Numbered from the stretch's first letter, positions 52,779 through 63,105 are shown. The stretch is DNA of 64,000 bases from UBA1081 sp045535305 (GCA_045535305.1 JAZSLJ010000001.1:23118-87117); one strand, 5' to 3'. Notes: generated from the sequence alone by a model not told the origin. Made by a program: numbers and translations.

Positions 52779-52946
52779 AACCGGATTCAAGGATATGACA
52801 AAAGACAATATTCTTGCTGCTGAACAGTCAGCTAAGCTCAATGATGTTGACTGTATGTAAGATTTGATTCCAGGCATACATATTCCGGTGAGACAATCCC
52901 AATAAACGGCAACGGTGATATAACTAACGATAAAGTAGGTATATAG

Positions 52947-53717
52947 ATGTTTGAAATACCCGTTTTAAATGAGAATAACGAAAAAATCCTGTGCGAAATG
53001 AATGGCAAAAATGCCGATATGCTTATGACCATTAAGGTTAAATACTTGAAAGCAGGAGAGAGCATTTCATTTTGCGAAAAGGATAACGAAACAGCAGTTC
53101 TGCTTGTGGCAGGTGCAGTTACTTTTGAATGGAACGGCAACAAAGAAAGCGGAAAAAGAAAAGATCCATTTGAAATGAAACCTTATTGTATTCATGCTTC
53201 AAAGAATACAGCTTTTACTGTTACTGCTGATGAATACAGCGAAATTGTAATTCAGCAGACTGATAATGACAAAGAATTTGATACGGTTTTCTATAATCCC
53301 GATAATTGTCTCTATCAGGAATTCGGTAAAGGACAGTGGGACGGTGCAGGACACAGAGTTGTTTCAACGATGTTTGATCCCGACAATGCACCCTATTCAA
53401 ATATGGTAATGGGCGAAGTTTTCAATAAACCCGGCAGATGGTCCAGTTATCCGCCGCATCATCATCCTCAGCCTGAAGTTTACTATTACAGATTCGATAA
53501 ACCGCAGGGGTTCGGTGCATGCTTCAATGCTGATGAAGTGTATAAGAGCGTTGATTCTTCTGCTTGCTTCATTCACGACGGTGAAGACCATCAGCAGGTT
53601 GTAGCTCCCGGATATAATATGTATTATGTGTGGATGATCCGTCATCTTGACGGTGATCCCTGGTATAAAACAACAAGATTTGTTTCCCCTGAGCATGAAT
53701 GGCTCACAAAAGAATAA
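52947..53717 (+). CDS. iolB: 5-deoxyglucuronate isomerase
   Basis: A 256-residue double-cupin enzyme that isomerises 5-deoxyglucuronate to 2-deoxy-5-keto-D-gluconate. SYPPHHHPQPEVYYYRFDKPQG is the metal-binding cupin motif of IolB, and DGEDHQQVVAPGYNMYYVW and GDPWYKTTRFVSPEH are the conserved C-terminal parts. No strong ribosome site is seen. A 168-base stretch without a clear gene separates it from iolC. Confidence 0.92.
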   Translation: MFEIPVLNENNEKILCEMNGKNADMLMTIKVKYLKAGESISFCEKDNETAVLLVAGAVTFEWNGNKESGKRKDPFEMKPYCIHASKNTAFTVTADEYSEIVIQQTDNDKEFDTVFYNPDNCLYQEFGKGQWDGAGHRVVSTMFDPDNAPYSNMVMGEVFNKPGRWSSYPPHHHPQPEVYYYRFDKPQGFGACFNADEVYKSVDSSACFIHDGEDHQQVVAPGYNMYYVWMIRHLDGDPWYKTTRFVSPEHEWLTKE

Positions 53718-53735
53718 ATTTAAGGAGGCAATCAT

Positions 53736-55652
53736 ATGCCCGTAATGACAACCGCACAGGCACTTGTAAAATTTCTTGACAATCAGTATGTTTCCTTCGA
53801 CGGTAAGGAAAATAAGTTTGTAGATGGTATTTTTACCGTTTTCGGACACGGTATTGTTGTAGGCTTAGGTCAGGCTCTTGACGAAAATCCCGGTTCACTT
53901 CGTGTTTATCAGGGTAAGAATGAGCAGGGTATGGCTCACGCCGCAACTGCTTATGCAAAAGAAAACAACAGAAGAAGAATTATTGCTTGTTCTTCATCAA
54001 TAGGACCGGGTTCTGCAAATATGGTAACAGCGGCAGCAACTGCTACTGTTAATAATGTCCCTCTTCTTCTCTTTACTGCTGACACATTCTCAACCCGTCA
54101 GCCCGACCCCGTTCTTCAGCAGTTTGAACAGCCTTATTCGCTTGCAATCACAACAAATGATGCTTTCAAGCCTGTCTGCAGATACTGGGATAGAATCGCA
54201 CGTCCCGAACAGCTTATGTCGGCTATGATAAATGCAATGAGAGTGCTCACAGATCCCTCCTGCACAGGTGCTGTGTGTGTATCACTTTGTCAGGATGTTG
54301 AGGGTGAAGCATACGATTACCCCGAAGAATTTTTTAAAAAGAGAGTTCACAGAATAACAAGAGTTACAGCCCCCGATGAAGAAATCGAGGATATTGCTGA
54401 AGTTATCGCATCTTCAAAGAAACCAATGGTTATCTGCGGTGGCGGTGTAAGATATTCCGAAGCAGGTCAGGCACTTATTGATTTCTGCGAAAAATTCAAC
54501 ATTCCTTACGGTGAAACTCAGGCAGGTAAGAGTGCAACATTCTCATCAAACCGTTACAATATGGGCGGTATCGGTGTTACCGGTAACTCATCAGGTAACG
54601 ATGTTGCAAAGATTGCAGACTGTATCATCGGTATCGGTACAAGATTTTCCGATTTCACAACGGCTTCAAAGTCGCTTTATCCCAAAAAGAAAGTTGTTAC
54701 AATAAATACATCTCGTTTTGATGCCTATAAACTCGGTGCAACAAAGGCTGTAGGCGATGCAAAAGCAACACTTCTTAAACTTACCGAAGTTCTTTCGGCA
54801 ATAGGCTACAAATCAGAATATACAGATGAATATGACAATGCTAAAAAAGCATGGAATAATGAAATGGAAATGCTTTCATCTTATGCATACGATGAAAACT
54901 TCAAGCCTCTTATCGAAGCACGTTATGACAAGACAATTCCCGAATTTGTTGAGATGTACGGTTCAGCTCTGACTCAGACTCAGGCTCTTGCATATATCCG
55001 AAACAACATTGATAAAGATGCTGTTGCTGTTGCAGCATCAGGTTCACTTCCCGGTGATATGCAGAGAATGTGGACTTCCGAAAGTCTTTATACATATAAC
55101 ATGGAATACGGTTATTCCTGCATGGGTTATGAGATTGCTGGTGCATTCGGTGCGAAACTTGCCCATCCCGACAAAGAAGTTTATGCTTTCTGCGGTGACG
55201 GTGGTTATCTCATGCTTCACTCAGAACTTGTAACTTCAATTCAGGAAAACGCAAAGATAAATGTTCTCATTTTTGATAACTCAGGTTTCGGCTGTATCAA
55301 CAATCTTCAGATGAGCAACGGCATCGGTAATCTTGCAACAGAGTTCAGAAAAAGAGACGAAAACGGCAAACTCCTCGGTGACCTTATGCCTATGGATTTT
55401 GCTATGAGTGCCGCAGGTTACGGTTGTAAGACTTATACCGTAAAAACTCTTGAAGATCTTAAATTTGCTCTTGAAGACAGCAAAAAGCAGACAGTTTCAA
55501 CACTTATAGACATTAAGGTTCTTCCCAAATCAATGACAGACGGCTACGGTGCATGGTGGAATGTTGGCCTTGCTTCAGTTTCCGAAAGTGAAAGTGTACG
55601 AGCTGCTTATAAAAATAAAACAGAAAATCTCAAAAAAGCGAGGAAGTATTGA
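53736..55652 (+). CDS. iolD: 3D-(3,5/4)-trihydroxycyclohexane-1,2-dione hydrolase
   Basis: A 638-residue thiamine diphosphate enzyme that opens the inositol-derived ring. Three domains are visible: the N-terminal pyrimidine-binding domain (GHGIVVGLGQAL, NEQGMAHAATAYAK), the central domain (KPMVICGGGVRYSEAG) and the C-terminal PP domain with GDGGYLML and the Mg-binding NSGFGCINNLQ. AAGGAGG precedes the ATG. IolE starts one base after its stop. Confidence 0.95.
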   Translation: MPVMTTAQALVKFLDNQYVSFDGKENKFVDGIFTVFGHGIVVGLGQALDENPGSLRVYQGKNEQGMAHAATAYAKENNRRRIIACSSSIGPGSANMVTAAATATVNNVPLLLFTADTFSTRQPDPVLQQFEQPYSLAITTNDAFKPVCRYWDRIARPEQLMSAMINAMRVLTDPSCTGAVCVSLCQDVEGEAYDYPEEFFKKRVHRITRVTAPDEEIEDIAEVIASSKKPMVICGGGVRYSEAGQALIDFCEKFNIPYGETQAGKSATFSSNRYNMGGIGVTGNSSGNDVAKIADCIIGIGTRFSDFTTASKSLYPKKKVVTINTSRFDAYKLGATKAVGDAKATLLKLTEVLSAIGYKSEYTDEYDNAKKAWNNEMEMLSSYAYDENFKPLIEARYDKTIPEFVEMYGSALTQTQALAYIRNNIDKDAVAVAASGSLPGDMQRMWTSESLYTYNMEYGYSCMGYEIAGAFGAKLAHPDKEVYAFCGDGGYLMLHSELVTSIQENAKINVLIFDNSGFGCINNLQMSNGIGNLATEFRKRDENGKLLGDLMPMDFAMSAAGYGCKTYTVKTLEDLKFALEDSKKQTVSTLIDIKVLPKSMTDGYGAWWNVGLASVSESESVRAAYKNKTENLKKARKY

Positions 55653-55653
55653 T

Positions 55654-56547
55654 ATGCTTGACAAAAACAAAGTAAAACTCGGTATAGCTCCTATTGCATG
55701 GACAAATGACGATCTGCCTGATCTCGGTGCTGAAAACACATTCCAGCAGTGCGTTTCCGAAATGGCACTTGCAGGTTTCACAGGCTGTGAAGTAGGTAAC
55801 AAATACCCCAAAGACCCCGATGAACTTCATAAGTATCTTGACATCAGAGGAATTCAGATCTGTAACGCATGGTTCTCAACATTCCTTACAACTAAGCCTT
55901 ATGAAGAAACAGAAGCTGAATTTATCAAGCATATCACATTCCTTAAGGCAATGGGTGCAAAGGTTGTGGGGGTTTCCGAACAGGGACATTCAATCCAGGG
56001 CACAGACAAATCTGTTTTTGATGAAAAGTATGTTATGAACGACGAAGAGTGGGATATGCTCTGCACAGGTCTTAACAAGCTCGGTAAAGTCGCAAAGGAT
56101 ATGGGAATCACACTTACATTCCATCATCATATGGGGACTGTTGTCCAGACAGCGGCAGAAATCGACAGACTTATGGAAAACACAGATCCTGATCTGTTCA
56201 ACCTTCTCTTCGACTCAGGTCATCTTGCATACTGTGGTGAAGACTACATGGCGGTTCTTAAGAAATACATAAAGAGAATCAAGCATGTTCATCTTAAGGA
56301 CATCCGTCCGGAAGTTGTTGCTGAAGTAAAGAAGAACGGACTCAGTTTCCTGGAGGGCGTACGAATGGGTACATTCACAGTTCCCGGTGACGGTACAATC
56401 GACTTTGAGCCTATTTTCAAGGTTCTTGAAGAAAATGATTACGAAGGCTATGTTCTTGTTGAAGCTGAACAGGATCCTGCAAAGGCAAATCCCTTTGAAT
56501 ATGCAGTAAAAGCAAGAAAATATATCTCTGAAAAGAGTGGACTTTAA
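55654..56547 (+). CDS. iolE: Inosose dehydratase
   Basis: A 297-residue AP-endonuclease-2-type barrel that dehydrates scyllo-inosose. The characteristic IAPIAWTNDDLPDLG is at the N-terminus. Metal-site residues are in FHHHMGTVV, LLFDSGHLAY, HVHLKDIRP and EAEQDPAKANPF. The start at 55654 follows GAGGAAG and lies one base after the iolD stop; upstream frame extension overlaps iolD and is rejected. Confidence 0.95.
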   Translation: MLDKNKVKLGIAPIAWTNDDLPDLGAENTFQQCVSEMALAGFTGCEVGNKYPKDPDELHKYLDIRGIQICNAWFSTFLTTKPYEETEAEFIKHITFLKAMGAKVVGVSEQGHSIQGTDKSVFDEKYVMNDEEWDMLCTGLNKLGKVAKDMGITLTFHHHMGTVVQTAAEIDRLMENTDPDLFNLLFDSGHLAYCGEDYMAVLKKYIKRIKHVHLKDIRPEVVAEVKKNGLSFLEGVRMGTFTVPGDGTIDFEPIFKVLEENDYEGYVLVEAEQDPAKANPFEYAVKARKYISEKSGL

Positions 56548-56563
56548 TACAAGGAGAAAAAAG

Positions 56564-58069
56564 ATGGAAAAATTACAGTATTTTGTAAACGGTGAATTCA
56601 AAGATTCCAAGACAGATGTCTGGTATGATCTTCATAACCCCAGTACCGGTGAAGTTACAGGTCAGGCTCCCTGCTGTACAAATGACGAAGTACTTGAAGC
56701 AGTCGAAGCAGCAAAAGCAGCTTACCCTGCATGGAGTGCTACACCCGCTATCAAGAGAGCTCAGATTCTTTATAATGTACGCGACCTTCTTATTAAAAAT
56801 ATGGAAGAACTCACAACTCTTGTTGCAGAAGAAAACGGAAAAGTATGGAGTGAAGCTGAAGGTGATGTTCTCAAGGCTAAGGAAGGTACAGAGCTTTCAA
56901 CTCAGGTTCCCTCTCTTATGATGGGTGAAAGCCTTATGGATGCTTCTGCAGGCTTTGATACAACTCTTTACCGTGAATCAATGGGTGTTTTTGCAGGCAT
57001 CGTTCCTGTTAATTTCCCCGCAATGATTCCTTTCGGTTGGATGGTTCCCACTTGTGTTGCATGCGGTAATACAATCGTTCTTAAAGCTGCTTCTCTCACA
57101 CCGAGAACTGCATTAAGAATTGCAGAACTTTATAAAGAAGCAGGCATGCCCGATGGCGTTGTCAACGTTGTTACATGCTCAAGAAATGAAATCAACACTC
57201 TTCTTGACCATCCCGACATCAAGGGTATCACATTCGTAGGTTCTACTCCCGTAGGTAAACTTATTTATGAAAGAGCAGCAAAAGCGGGTAAGAGAGTTCA
57301 GGCTCTTTGTCAGGCTAAGAATCATGCACTTGTTCTTGAAGATGCTCCCATTGAGAGAACTGTTGCCGGTATTATCAACTCTGCTTACGGTTGCGCAGGT
57401 CAGCGTTGTATGGCTCTTTCATGCTGTGTTGTTCAGGAATCAATTGCAGACAGATTTGTAGCTGAACTCAAAAAACAGGCAATGAACATTAAAGTCGGCA
57501 AATCAGTTGATAAAACTTCGAAACTCGGACCTCTTACATATAAGAAGCACTATGACGAAGTTGTTGCAGATATCGAAAAAGGTGTTAAAGAGGGTGCAAC
57601 ACTTGTTCTTGACGGCAGAAATCCCGAACTTCCCGAAGAACTCAAAAACGGCTACTTTGTAGGCCCCACAATCTTTGATAATGTAACAGAAGATATGACA
57701 ATCGGCAGAGATGAAGTTTTCGGACCTGTTCTTTGCGTAAAGAGAGTCAAAGATTTCCACGAAGGTATTGCAGTTATGAATGCTAATCCTTACGCAAACG
57801 GTTCTGTAATTTTTACACAGAACGGTCACTATGCAAGAGAATTTGCCCGTCATACTCATGGCGGTATGGTCGGTGTTAACGTTGGTATTCCCGTGCCTAT
57901 CGGATTTTTCCCCTTCTCAGGTCATAAGGATTCATTCTTCGGCGATCTTCACTGTCTCGGCAAGGATGCTTATCGATTCTTCACAGAAAGCAAATGTGTA
58001 ACAACACGTTGGTTTGATGAAGAAGAACTCAAGAAAACAGAAGTTTCCACATGGGACGGCACAATTTAA
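56564..58069 (+). CDS. iolA: Methylmalonate-semialdehyde dehydrogenase (acylating)
   Basis: A 501-residue aldehyde dehydrogenase that turns malonate semialdehyde into acetyl-CoA and CO2. Catalytic Cys is in YGCAGQRCMALS. The NAD/CoA region has GIVPVNFPAMIPFGWM, GNTIVLKAASLTPRTAL and GITFVGSTPVGK, and the C-terminal PIGFFPFSGHKDSFFGDLH is typical of MMSDH. The ATG at 56564 follows AAGGAG. It completes the iol pathway to acetyl-CoA. Confidence 0.95.
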   Translation: MEKLQYFVNGEFKDSKTDVWYDLHNPSTGEVTGQAPCCTNDEVLEAVEAAKAAYPAWSATPAIKRAQILYNVRDLLIKNMEELTTLVAEENGKVWSEAEGDVLKAKEGTELSTQVPSLMMGESLMDASAGFDTTLYRESMGVFAGIVPVNFPAMIPFGWMVPTCVACGNTIVLKAASLTPRTALRIAELYKEAGMPDGVVNVVTCSRNEINTLLDHPDIKGITFVGSTPVGKLIYERAAKAGKRVQALCQAKNHALVLEDAPIERTVAGIINSAYGCAGQRCMALSCCVVQESIADRFVAELKKQAMNIKVGKSVDKTSKLGPLTYKKHYDEVVADIEKGVKEGATLVLDGRNPELPEELKNGYFVGPTIFDNVTEDMTIGRDEVFGPVLCVKRVKDFHEGIAVMNANPYANGSVIFTQNGHYAREFARHTHGGMVGVNVGIPVPIGFFPFSGHKDSFFGDLHCLGKDAYRFFTESKCVTTRWFDEEELKKTEVSTWDGTI

Positions 58070-58099
58070 TTTGGATTATTTTGAAAGGAAATAGATTAT

Positions 58100-59107
58100 A
58101 TGATTAAAATCGGCATCATCGGTGCAGGACGCATCGGAAAGGTTCACCTTGAATCAATTTCATATCACGTAAAGAACGCAGTTGTAACTGCAATCGCAGA
58201 CCCCTTTATGAATGACGAAACAAAGGCATTCTGTGAAGAATTCGGCGTTGAAAAAATCTACACAGATTATAAGAAAATCATTGAGGATGAAACAATTGAT
58301 GCTGTTCTAGTTTGTTCTTCAACTGATACTCACGCTCCTATTTCAATTGAAGCAATCAATGCAGGTAAACATGTTTTCTGTGAAAAGCCTCTTGCAAATA
58401 CAGTTGACAAGATTCTTGAAATTGCAGATGCTCTCAAGGCGCATCCTGAGGTTAAATTCCAGGTTGGCTTCAACCGTCGTTTTGACCATAACTTTGCAGC
58501 AGTCCGCAAGGCTTACGATGAAGGCAGAATCGGTGATGCTCAGATTCTTAAAATCACATCCCGTGACCCGCAAGCACCTCCTGTCGGCTATTGTGCGGCA
58601 AGCATCTTCCTTGATATGACAATTCACGATTTTGATATGGCTTGCTTCCTTACAAACAGTGATGTTGAAGAGCTTTATGTTTATGCTGATGCTCTTATCA
58701 ATCCCGGCATCCGTGAATACGGTGATTTTGATACCGCAATCATTTCAATGAAAATGGAAAACGGAGCTCTTGCAGTTATTGATAACTCCCGTCAGGCAAT
58801 GTACGGCTATGACCAGAGAGCAGAGCTTTTCGGCTCAAAGGGTATGGTAGCAACTGCAAACGATACACTTTCAACTGCTGTTATTTCTGATGCTAATGGT
58901 GTTACAGGTGAAAAACCGCTCTATTTCTTCCTTGAAAGATATATGGGTTCTTTCTCAGAAGAAGTCAGACAGTTTGTTGATTGTTGTGTAAACGACAAAG
59001 AAACACCTGTCGGTATTCATGCAGGTCTTCAGTCTGTCAAGATTGCTCTTGCTGCTGAAAAATCAGCAAACGAAGGCAGACCTGTCAAGCTTTCAGAAAT
59101 TAAGTAA
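58100..59107 (+). CDS. iolG: Inositol 2-dehydrogenase
   Basis: A 335-residue Gfo/Idh/MocA oxidoreductase, the first step of inositol use. The Rossmann motif IGIIGAGRIGKVH is at the N-terminus. CEKPLAN has the catalytic Lys, and GFNRRFDHNF and SIFLDMTIHDFDMACFL (active-site Asp-His) are as in IolG. TTGAAAGGAA precedes the ATG. It is last in the operon, followed by a hairpin terminator. Confidence 0.93.
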   Translation: MIKIGIIGAGRIGKVHLESISYHVKNAVVTAIADPFMNDETKAFCEEFGVEKIYTDYKKIIEDETIDAVLVCSSTDTHAPISIEAINAGKHVFCEKPLANTVDKILEIADALKAHPEVKFQVGFNRRFDHNFAAVRKAYDEGRIGDAQILKITSRDPQAPPVGYCAASIFLDMTIHDFDMACFLTNSDVEELYVYADALINPGIREYGDFDTAIISMKMENGALAVIDNSRQAMYGYDQRAELFGSKGMVATANDTLSTAVISDANGVTGEKPLYFFLERYMGSFSEEVRQFVDCCVNDKETPVGIHAGLQSVKIALAAEKSANEGRPVKLSEIK

Positions 59108-59116
59108 TAATACTTC

Positions 59117-59141
59117 AGACCGTTTGATGACGGTCTGATTT
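59117..59141 (+). terminator. Terminator of the iol operon
   Basis: CAGACCGT pairs with ACGGTCTG around a short loop, followed by a T run. Confidence 0.8.
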
Positions 59142-59388
59142 TATATGTTTAAGATAAACAATAATTTGCCTGCGGTAAAATATTTTTCAAAGGTCTGAGT
59201 TACTCACTGATTTGAACAGATCCAATTTGTATTGTCTGTTTTTCCCGGTCTTGTTCAGCTTTTTAAGTTATTTTATAAATGGGTGTGATTTTGACAAAAA
59301 AGTTGGTAGCTATGGTTGCCGGCTATGTGAAAATTCGGAAATATAAAAACAGTGGCAAAAAAATACAAAAAAACACAAAAAAAATGTA

Positions 59389-59417
59389 TTGTTTTGTGAA
59401 AAATTTTGTATTATAAT
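59389..59417 (+). promoter_or_regulatory. Promoter of the last operon
   Basis: TTGTTT (59389-59394), a 17-base spacer and TATAAT (59412-59417), 47 bases before the phosphodiesterase ATG. Confidence 0.7.
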
Positions 59418-59464
59418 AAAATATAAATACAAGAAAATGCAATATTTAATATTGGAGGGATAAT

Positions 59465-60385
59465 ATGGACAGAAAACACTCTCATGTAATTGTTGTCGGA
59501 ATTGACGGCGCAGGCTCGTTTATCAAAGATGCCGATACACCGAATTTTGATCGCATTTTTGCAAACGGAACTGTTACATATAATGCATTGTCTTCAAAAC
59601 CTTCAATCAGTGCTGAATGCTGGGGCTCAATGCTTCTCGGCGTTGGTCCTGAGGTTCATAAGCTTACAAACGGTATTGTGGAGTCAACTCCATATCCCAC
59701 AGATTCATCATTTCCTTCGCTTTTCCGTCGGATCAAAGAGGCTTATCCTGAAGCTGAACTCGGTTCATATTGCGATTGGAATCCTATTACCCACGGAATT
59801 GTTGAAAACAATCTTGGTGTTTCTCACGATACAGCAAATGATGACAAACTTACGCCGATTATATGTGATTATATCCGCAGCAAGAAGCCTGACTTCATTT
59901 TTATTCAGTTTGACAGCGTTGACGGTGCCGGTCATAAATACGGCTACGGCACAAGTGAACATCTTCAGCGTATGCACGAAGTTGACAAGCTTATAAACGA
60001 TGTTCACTCAGCAGCGGAAGATGCAGGAATAATTGATGACACTCTTTTTATCGTCATAGCTGATCATGGCGGAACAAATCCCGGAAACGGCGAGGGTGGA
60101 AGTCATGGCGGATGGACAGACGGTGAAAAATTTGTAACCTTTGCGGCGACAGGCAAAGGCATTAACAATACTGAGATTGAAGAAATGAATATCAGAGATC
60201 TTGCGGCGATTGTTCTTTATTCATTCGGAATCAAAGCTCCTGAATTTGATGAAAACGGCTGGACTTCACAAATTCCCGATGGAATTTTTGACGACAGTTC
60301 AATTCCCGCATACCGTGATATTTCTCATCTTACAGGCGCTGCACCGAGAATTTCAAAAGTTCCGCATACATCCGAACTTATTTAA
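59465..60385 (+). CDS. Type I phosphodiesterase/nucleotide pyrophosphatase-like protein
   Basis: A 306-residue alkaline-phosphatase-superfamily enzyme. The metal-binding IVVGIDGAGSF is at the N-terminus. The nucleophile is in SKPSISAECWGSMLLG, DSVDGAGHKYG holds the second metal site and VIADHGGTNPG the third. It has no signal peptide. Targets of the family include nucleotide sugars, phospholipids and phosphonates. It starts a transcription unit with a surface LRR protein, transporter and phosphoesterase. GGAGGG precedes the ATG. Confidence 0.82.
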   Translation: MDRKHSHVIVVGIDGAGSFIKDADTPNFDRIFANGTVTYNALSSKPSISAECWGSMLLGVGPEVHKLTNGIVESTPYPTDSSFPSLFRRIKEAYPEAELGSYCDWNPITHGIVENNLGVSHDTANDDKLTPIICDYIRSKKPDFIFIQFDSVDGAGHKYGYGTSEHLQRMHEVDKLINDVHSAAEDAGIIDDTLFIVIADHGGTNPGNGEGGSHGGWTDGEKFVTFAATGKGINNTEIEEMNIRDLAAIVLYSFGIKAPEFDENGWTSQIPDGIFDDSSIPAYRDISHLTGAAPRISKVPHTSELI

Positions 60386-60397
60386 GGAGTGATTAAA

Positions 60398-61327
60398 TTG
60401 AAAACATGGCAAAAGGCAACATTTATCATTGTTCTTGTGGTTTTTATAGCTGCATCTGTTACCATTTCATTTATCTCAATGGCGAGAGCACCGTTTGAAT
60501 ATGAATATCAGACAGAAAATGCGGAAATCCCCGGCAATGAAGGTTGGGTTTTATTCGGCTTCAACGGTAACAACAACACAAAAGAAGTTTATATTGACTA
60601 TGTCCGTGATGCAGATGGTAATAATCCTGACGAAACAAAGCCCGTTTCTGCGGTCGGTAAGTTCACAATGAATACCGATGATTATGTTGAAGTTATTTAT
60701 ATCGGTAAAGATGTAAAATACATAGACGAAACTTCATTCTTTAATTGCAAAGTACTCAAAGCAATAGAAGTTGACGAAGAAAATGATTATTATACAGATG
60801 TTGACGGTGTGCTTTTCACCAAGGATATGAAAAAACTGCTTGTATATCCCATTATGAAAGAAAACAAAGCCGCTTCCTATACAATTCCCGAAGGTGTTGA
60901 AAGAATAGCTTCCTGTGCCTTTTATAAAAACGGAAATCTGACCGAAATTAAATTGCCCTCAACCTTAAAGGAAATCGGTAATATGTCTTTTTTCAAGTGC
61001 GAGAAAATCAGTCTTGTAACGCTTCCTGACGGCTTTGAAAAAATCGGCTCTGATGCATTCAGTTATTGCCATGGTATGAGCCATGTTATGTATATCCCTG
61101 ACACAGTCAAGGAAATCGACAGCTTTGCATTCTATGCATGCTCGAATCTTAAAGAATTCTATATGGGTGCAGAAAATGCAGACAACATAACATTCGGCGA
61201 CAGCTGGCTTCCGAAAAACATTGAAAAAACCGTTGTTAATATTGCTCCCGAAGAGCAGTACGGCAAGACTCGTGACGAAGCAGTTGCAAGAAACAATGAA
61301 CTTATCAAGGAAGGAGTTGAAAGCTGA
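60398..61327 (+). CDS. Membrane-anchored leucine-rich-repeat (BspA-type) protein
   Basis: A 309-residue protein. A membrane anchor (about residues 5-27) is followed by LRR_5 (BspA/TpLRR) repeats: VKYIDETSFFNCKVL, VERIASCAFYKNGNL, LKEIGNMSFFKCEKI, FEKIGSDAFSYCHGM and VKEIDSFAFYACSNL. These repeats bind proteins or glycans outside the cell. The start is taken as TTG at 60398, eight bases after AAGGAG; the GTG at 60389 overlaps that site. The stop overlaps the next ATG (TGATG). Confidence 0.78.
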   Translation: MKTWQKATFIIVLVVFIAASVTISFISMARAPFEYEYQTENAEIPGNEGWVLFGFNGNNNTKEVYIDYVRDADGNNPDETKPVSAVGKFTMNTDDYVEVIYIGKDVKYIDETSFFNCKVLKAIEVDEENDYYTDVDGVLFTKDMKKLLVYPIMKENKAASYTIPEGVERIASCAFYKNGNLTEIKLPSTLKEIGNMSFFKCEKISLVTLPDGFEKIGSDAFSYCHGMSHVMYIPDTVKEIDSFAFYACSNLKEFYMGAENADNITFGDSWLPKNIEKTVVNIAPEEQYGKTRDEAVARNNELIKEGVES

Positions 61328-63096
61328 TGGCAAAATCACAAAGCAAAGAAAAAATGAATATTTTTCAGGAAATGAAAAAGTACTGGCACACTCCTGCTGA
61401 GGGCAAGCATGTCCCGTATAAAGAATATTTTTCTATTTTTGCCGCAGTCGGCGGTGATTACACCCTGAATTATCTTAAGAGCTTCCTTACCTTCGGTACG
61501 GGATGTTATCTGATTGCATATTACTACGAAATTCCGCTACTTACTTTCAGTGCAATAAACGTATTTTTCATTGCATCAACTTATTTCTGGAATCTTCTCA
61601 ATATGGGTGTTGATGCAAACCTTGGATTTTTACCTAAAAAAATTGAACGGAAATACAATGCCGTATATCTGACATTTACCGTTTTAGGTCTGTTAATGTT
61701 GATTTTTGATTTCTCGTTTATTCTTCCTGAGGGCATTGCAGCCATTGTTGACACCCGTTGGAGAGGTATCAACAGCTTCAACACTTTCAAAATTTTCGGT
61801 GCTCATTTCCTGTGCAACGGTTGGAGCGGTTTCAGAAATATCCTTATCAGAAAAAAGCTCTTTAAAAAACTCGGCAGATATAAAATTTTTGCATATGCAA
61901 ATGTTATTCAGTGCATTATCGTTGTTGTTCTTATTTGTGAGCTTCCTCTTTACAAGCTTCCTCTTACAGACAGAGTATGGACTCTTTATCTTCTCTTCCA
62001 GCTTTACACAATTTTTAATTATGTAGGTTTTACGCAGTCAGTTGCAGATAACATCAGTCCCAACCCGCAGGAAAGACTGTTTGTCCGCTCATTCCCGGTT
62101 CAGATCAGTCACTTGGTACAGAATATCGTAAATGTTATTCTGCCCACAGTTGCAGGTATAATGTTCATTGACGGCATTAAAGATATCGGCACATTCAAGT
62201 ATCTTCTCCCTATATTCTTTGTGGTTTCTTCGGGAGTTATGTTCATAGGTCTTCGCAATATAAAGGAAAGAATTCCCATGCCACCTGTTGAAAACAGAGA
62301 GTATTTATCTTTCTGGCATTGTGTATCGGGTATTTTTAAGAACAAATACCTCTGGATAACACAAATTGCATCACTTCTTGACTCTCTGGGCAACGGTATG
62401 CTTGATATGAAAACTATTCTTCTTATTTACACCTGGCGTGAAACGGGACTTTTCTTCTCCCTTGCGGAAATTCTTATTAAAATGGCAGGCAACCCCGGTA
62501 ATTTCCTTGCACCGTGGATAAGAAAACGTTTTGAATATAAGCAGATGGTTGTTTTTAAATATGTTGTTCTTGCAGTGAGAAATGCGGTTTATATTCTGGC
62601 TATTCTTTTCCTGGGTAATACACATTTTCTTTGCGGTCTTGCAATATTCCTGGTACTGTTCGCAGGCGATGTGCTTCAGGCTGCAGTAACCATTGCCCAG
62701 AGGGATACGGATATCCGTGTTAAGGATTATCAGATGTATATTTCAGGGGAAAGACTGGAGGCTTATCAGGGTATTATCAGTTGGTTCACAACTCCTATAA
62801 CAACTCTTGTTTCCCTTATCATTCCGCTTATGTTCTACCGTGTCGGCTTCACTTCCGACTGGGATGTTCTTTACATGACTGATGTCAGAATGCAATGCAT
62901 GATTATCGGTATCGGCTTTGACCTTGCAGGTTACATTCTTATGACTCTTCCTTATCTGTTCCTTTGGGATTATACCGACGAAAAGCACGCTCATGTTATG
63001 GAGGTTCTCAAACAGAGAGCGGAGGAAGGAAACAAAGCAGCAGAAAGTAACGAATCTCCCGTAACTGTAGAACAGACAACAAATTCAAATGCATAA
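61327..63096 (+). CDS. MFS/GPH-type transporter
   Basis: A 589-residue membrane protein with about twelve hydrophobic segments. It is longer than the 486-residue transporter at 23843 because of extended N- and C-terminal hydrophilic parts (Lys-rich start; Glu/Asn-rich end with ESPVTVEQTTNSNA). It is close to the GPH branch by layout. A glycoside or nucleoside substrate is likely but unproved. It overlaps the LRR gene by one base and precedes the phosphoesterase gene by nine. Confidence 0.72.
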   Translation: MAKSQSKEKMNIFQEMKKYWHTPAEGKHVPYKEYFSIFAAVGGDYTLNYLKSFLTFGTGCYLIAYYYEIPLLTFSAINVFFIASTYFWNLLNMGVDANLGFLPKKIERKYNAVYLTFTVLGLLMLIFDFSFILPEGIAAIVDTRWRGINSFNTFKIFGAHFLCNGWSGFRNILIRKKLFKKLGRYKIFAYANVIQCIIVVVLICELPLYKLPLTDRVWTLYLLFQLYTIFNYVGFTQSVADNISPNPQERLFVRSFPVQISHLVQNIVNVILPTVAGIMFIDGIKDIGTFKYLLPIFFVVSSGVMFIGLRNIKERIPMPPVENREYLSFWHCVSGIFKNKYLWITQIASLLDSLGNGMLDMKTILLIYTWRETGLFFSLAEILIKMAGNPGNFLAPWIRKRFEYKQMVVFKYVVLAVRNAVYILAILFLGNTHFLCGLAIFLVLFAGDVLQAAVTIAQRDTDIRVKDYQMYISGERLEAYQGIISWFTTPITTLVSLIIPLMFYRVGFTSDWDVLYMTDVRMQCMIIGIGFDLAGYILMTLPYLFLWDYTDEKHAHVMEVLKQRAEEGNKAAESNESPVTVEQTTNSNA

Positions 63097-63105
63097 GGTG
63101 AAAGT

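Larger units (their letters stand above)
59108..59464. other. 357-bp intergenic region
   Basis: No gene is seen. It holds the iol terminator, a 13-base match (59155-59167) to the end of the MITE-like element at 4154, an AT-rich stretch and the promoter at 59389-59417. Confidence 0.6.

Noticed and set aside
52779..52946. A 21-codon frame (MTKDNILAAEQSAKLNDVDCM) between iolC and iolB
   Set aside because: It faintly recalls the DVDCI start of SanA/YdcF proteins, but it is too short and has no ribosome site; it may be a relic, not a gene.
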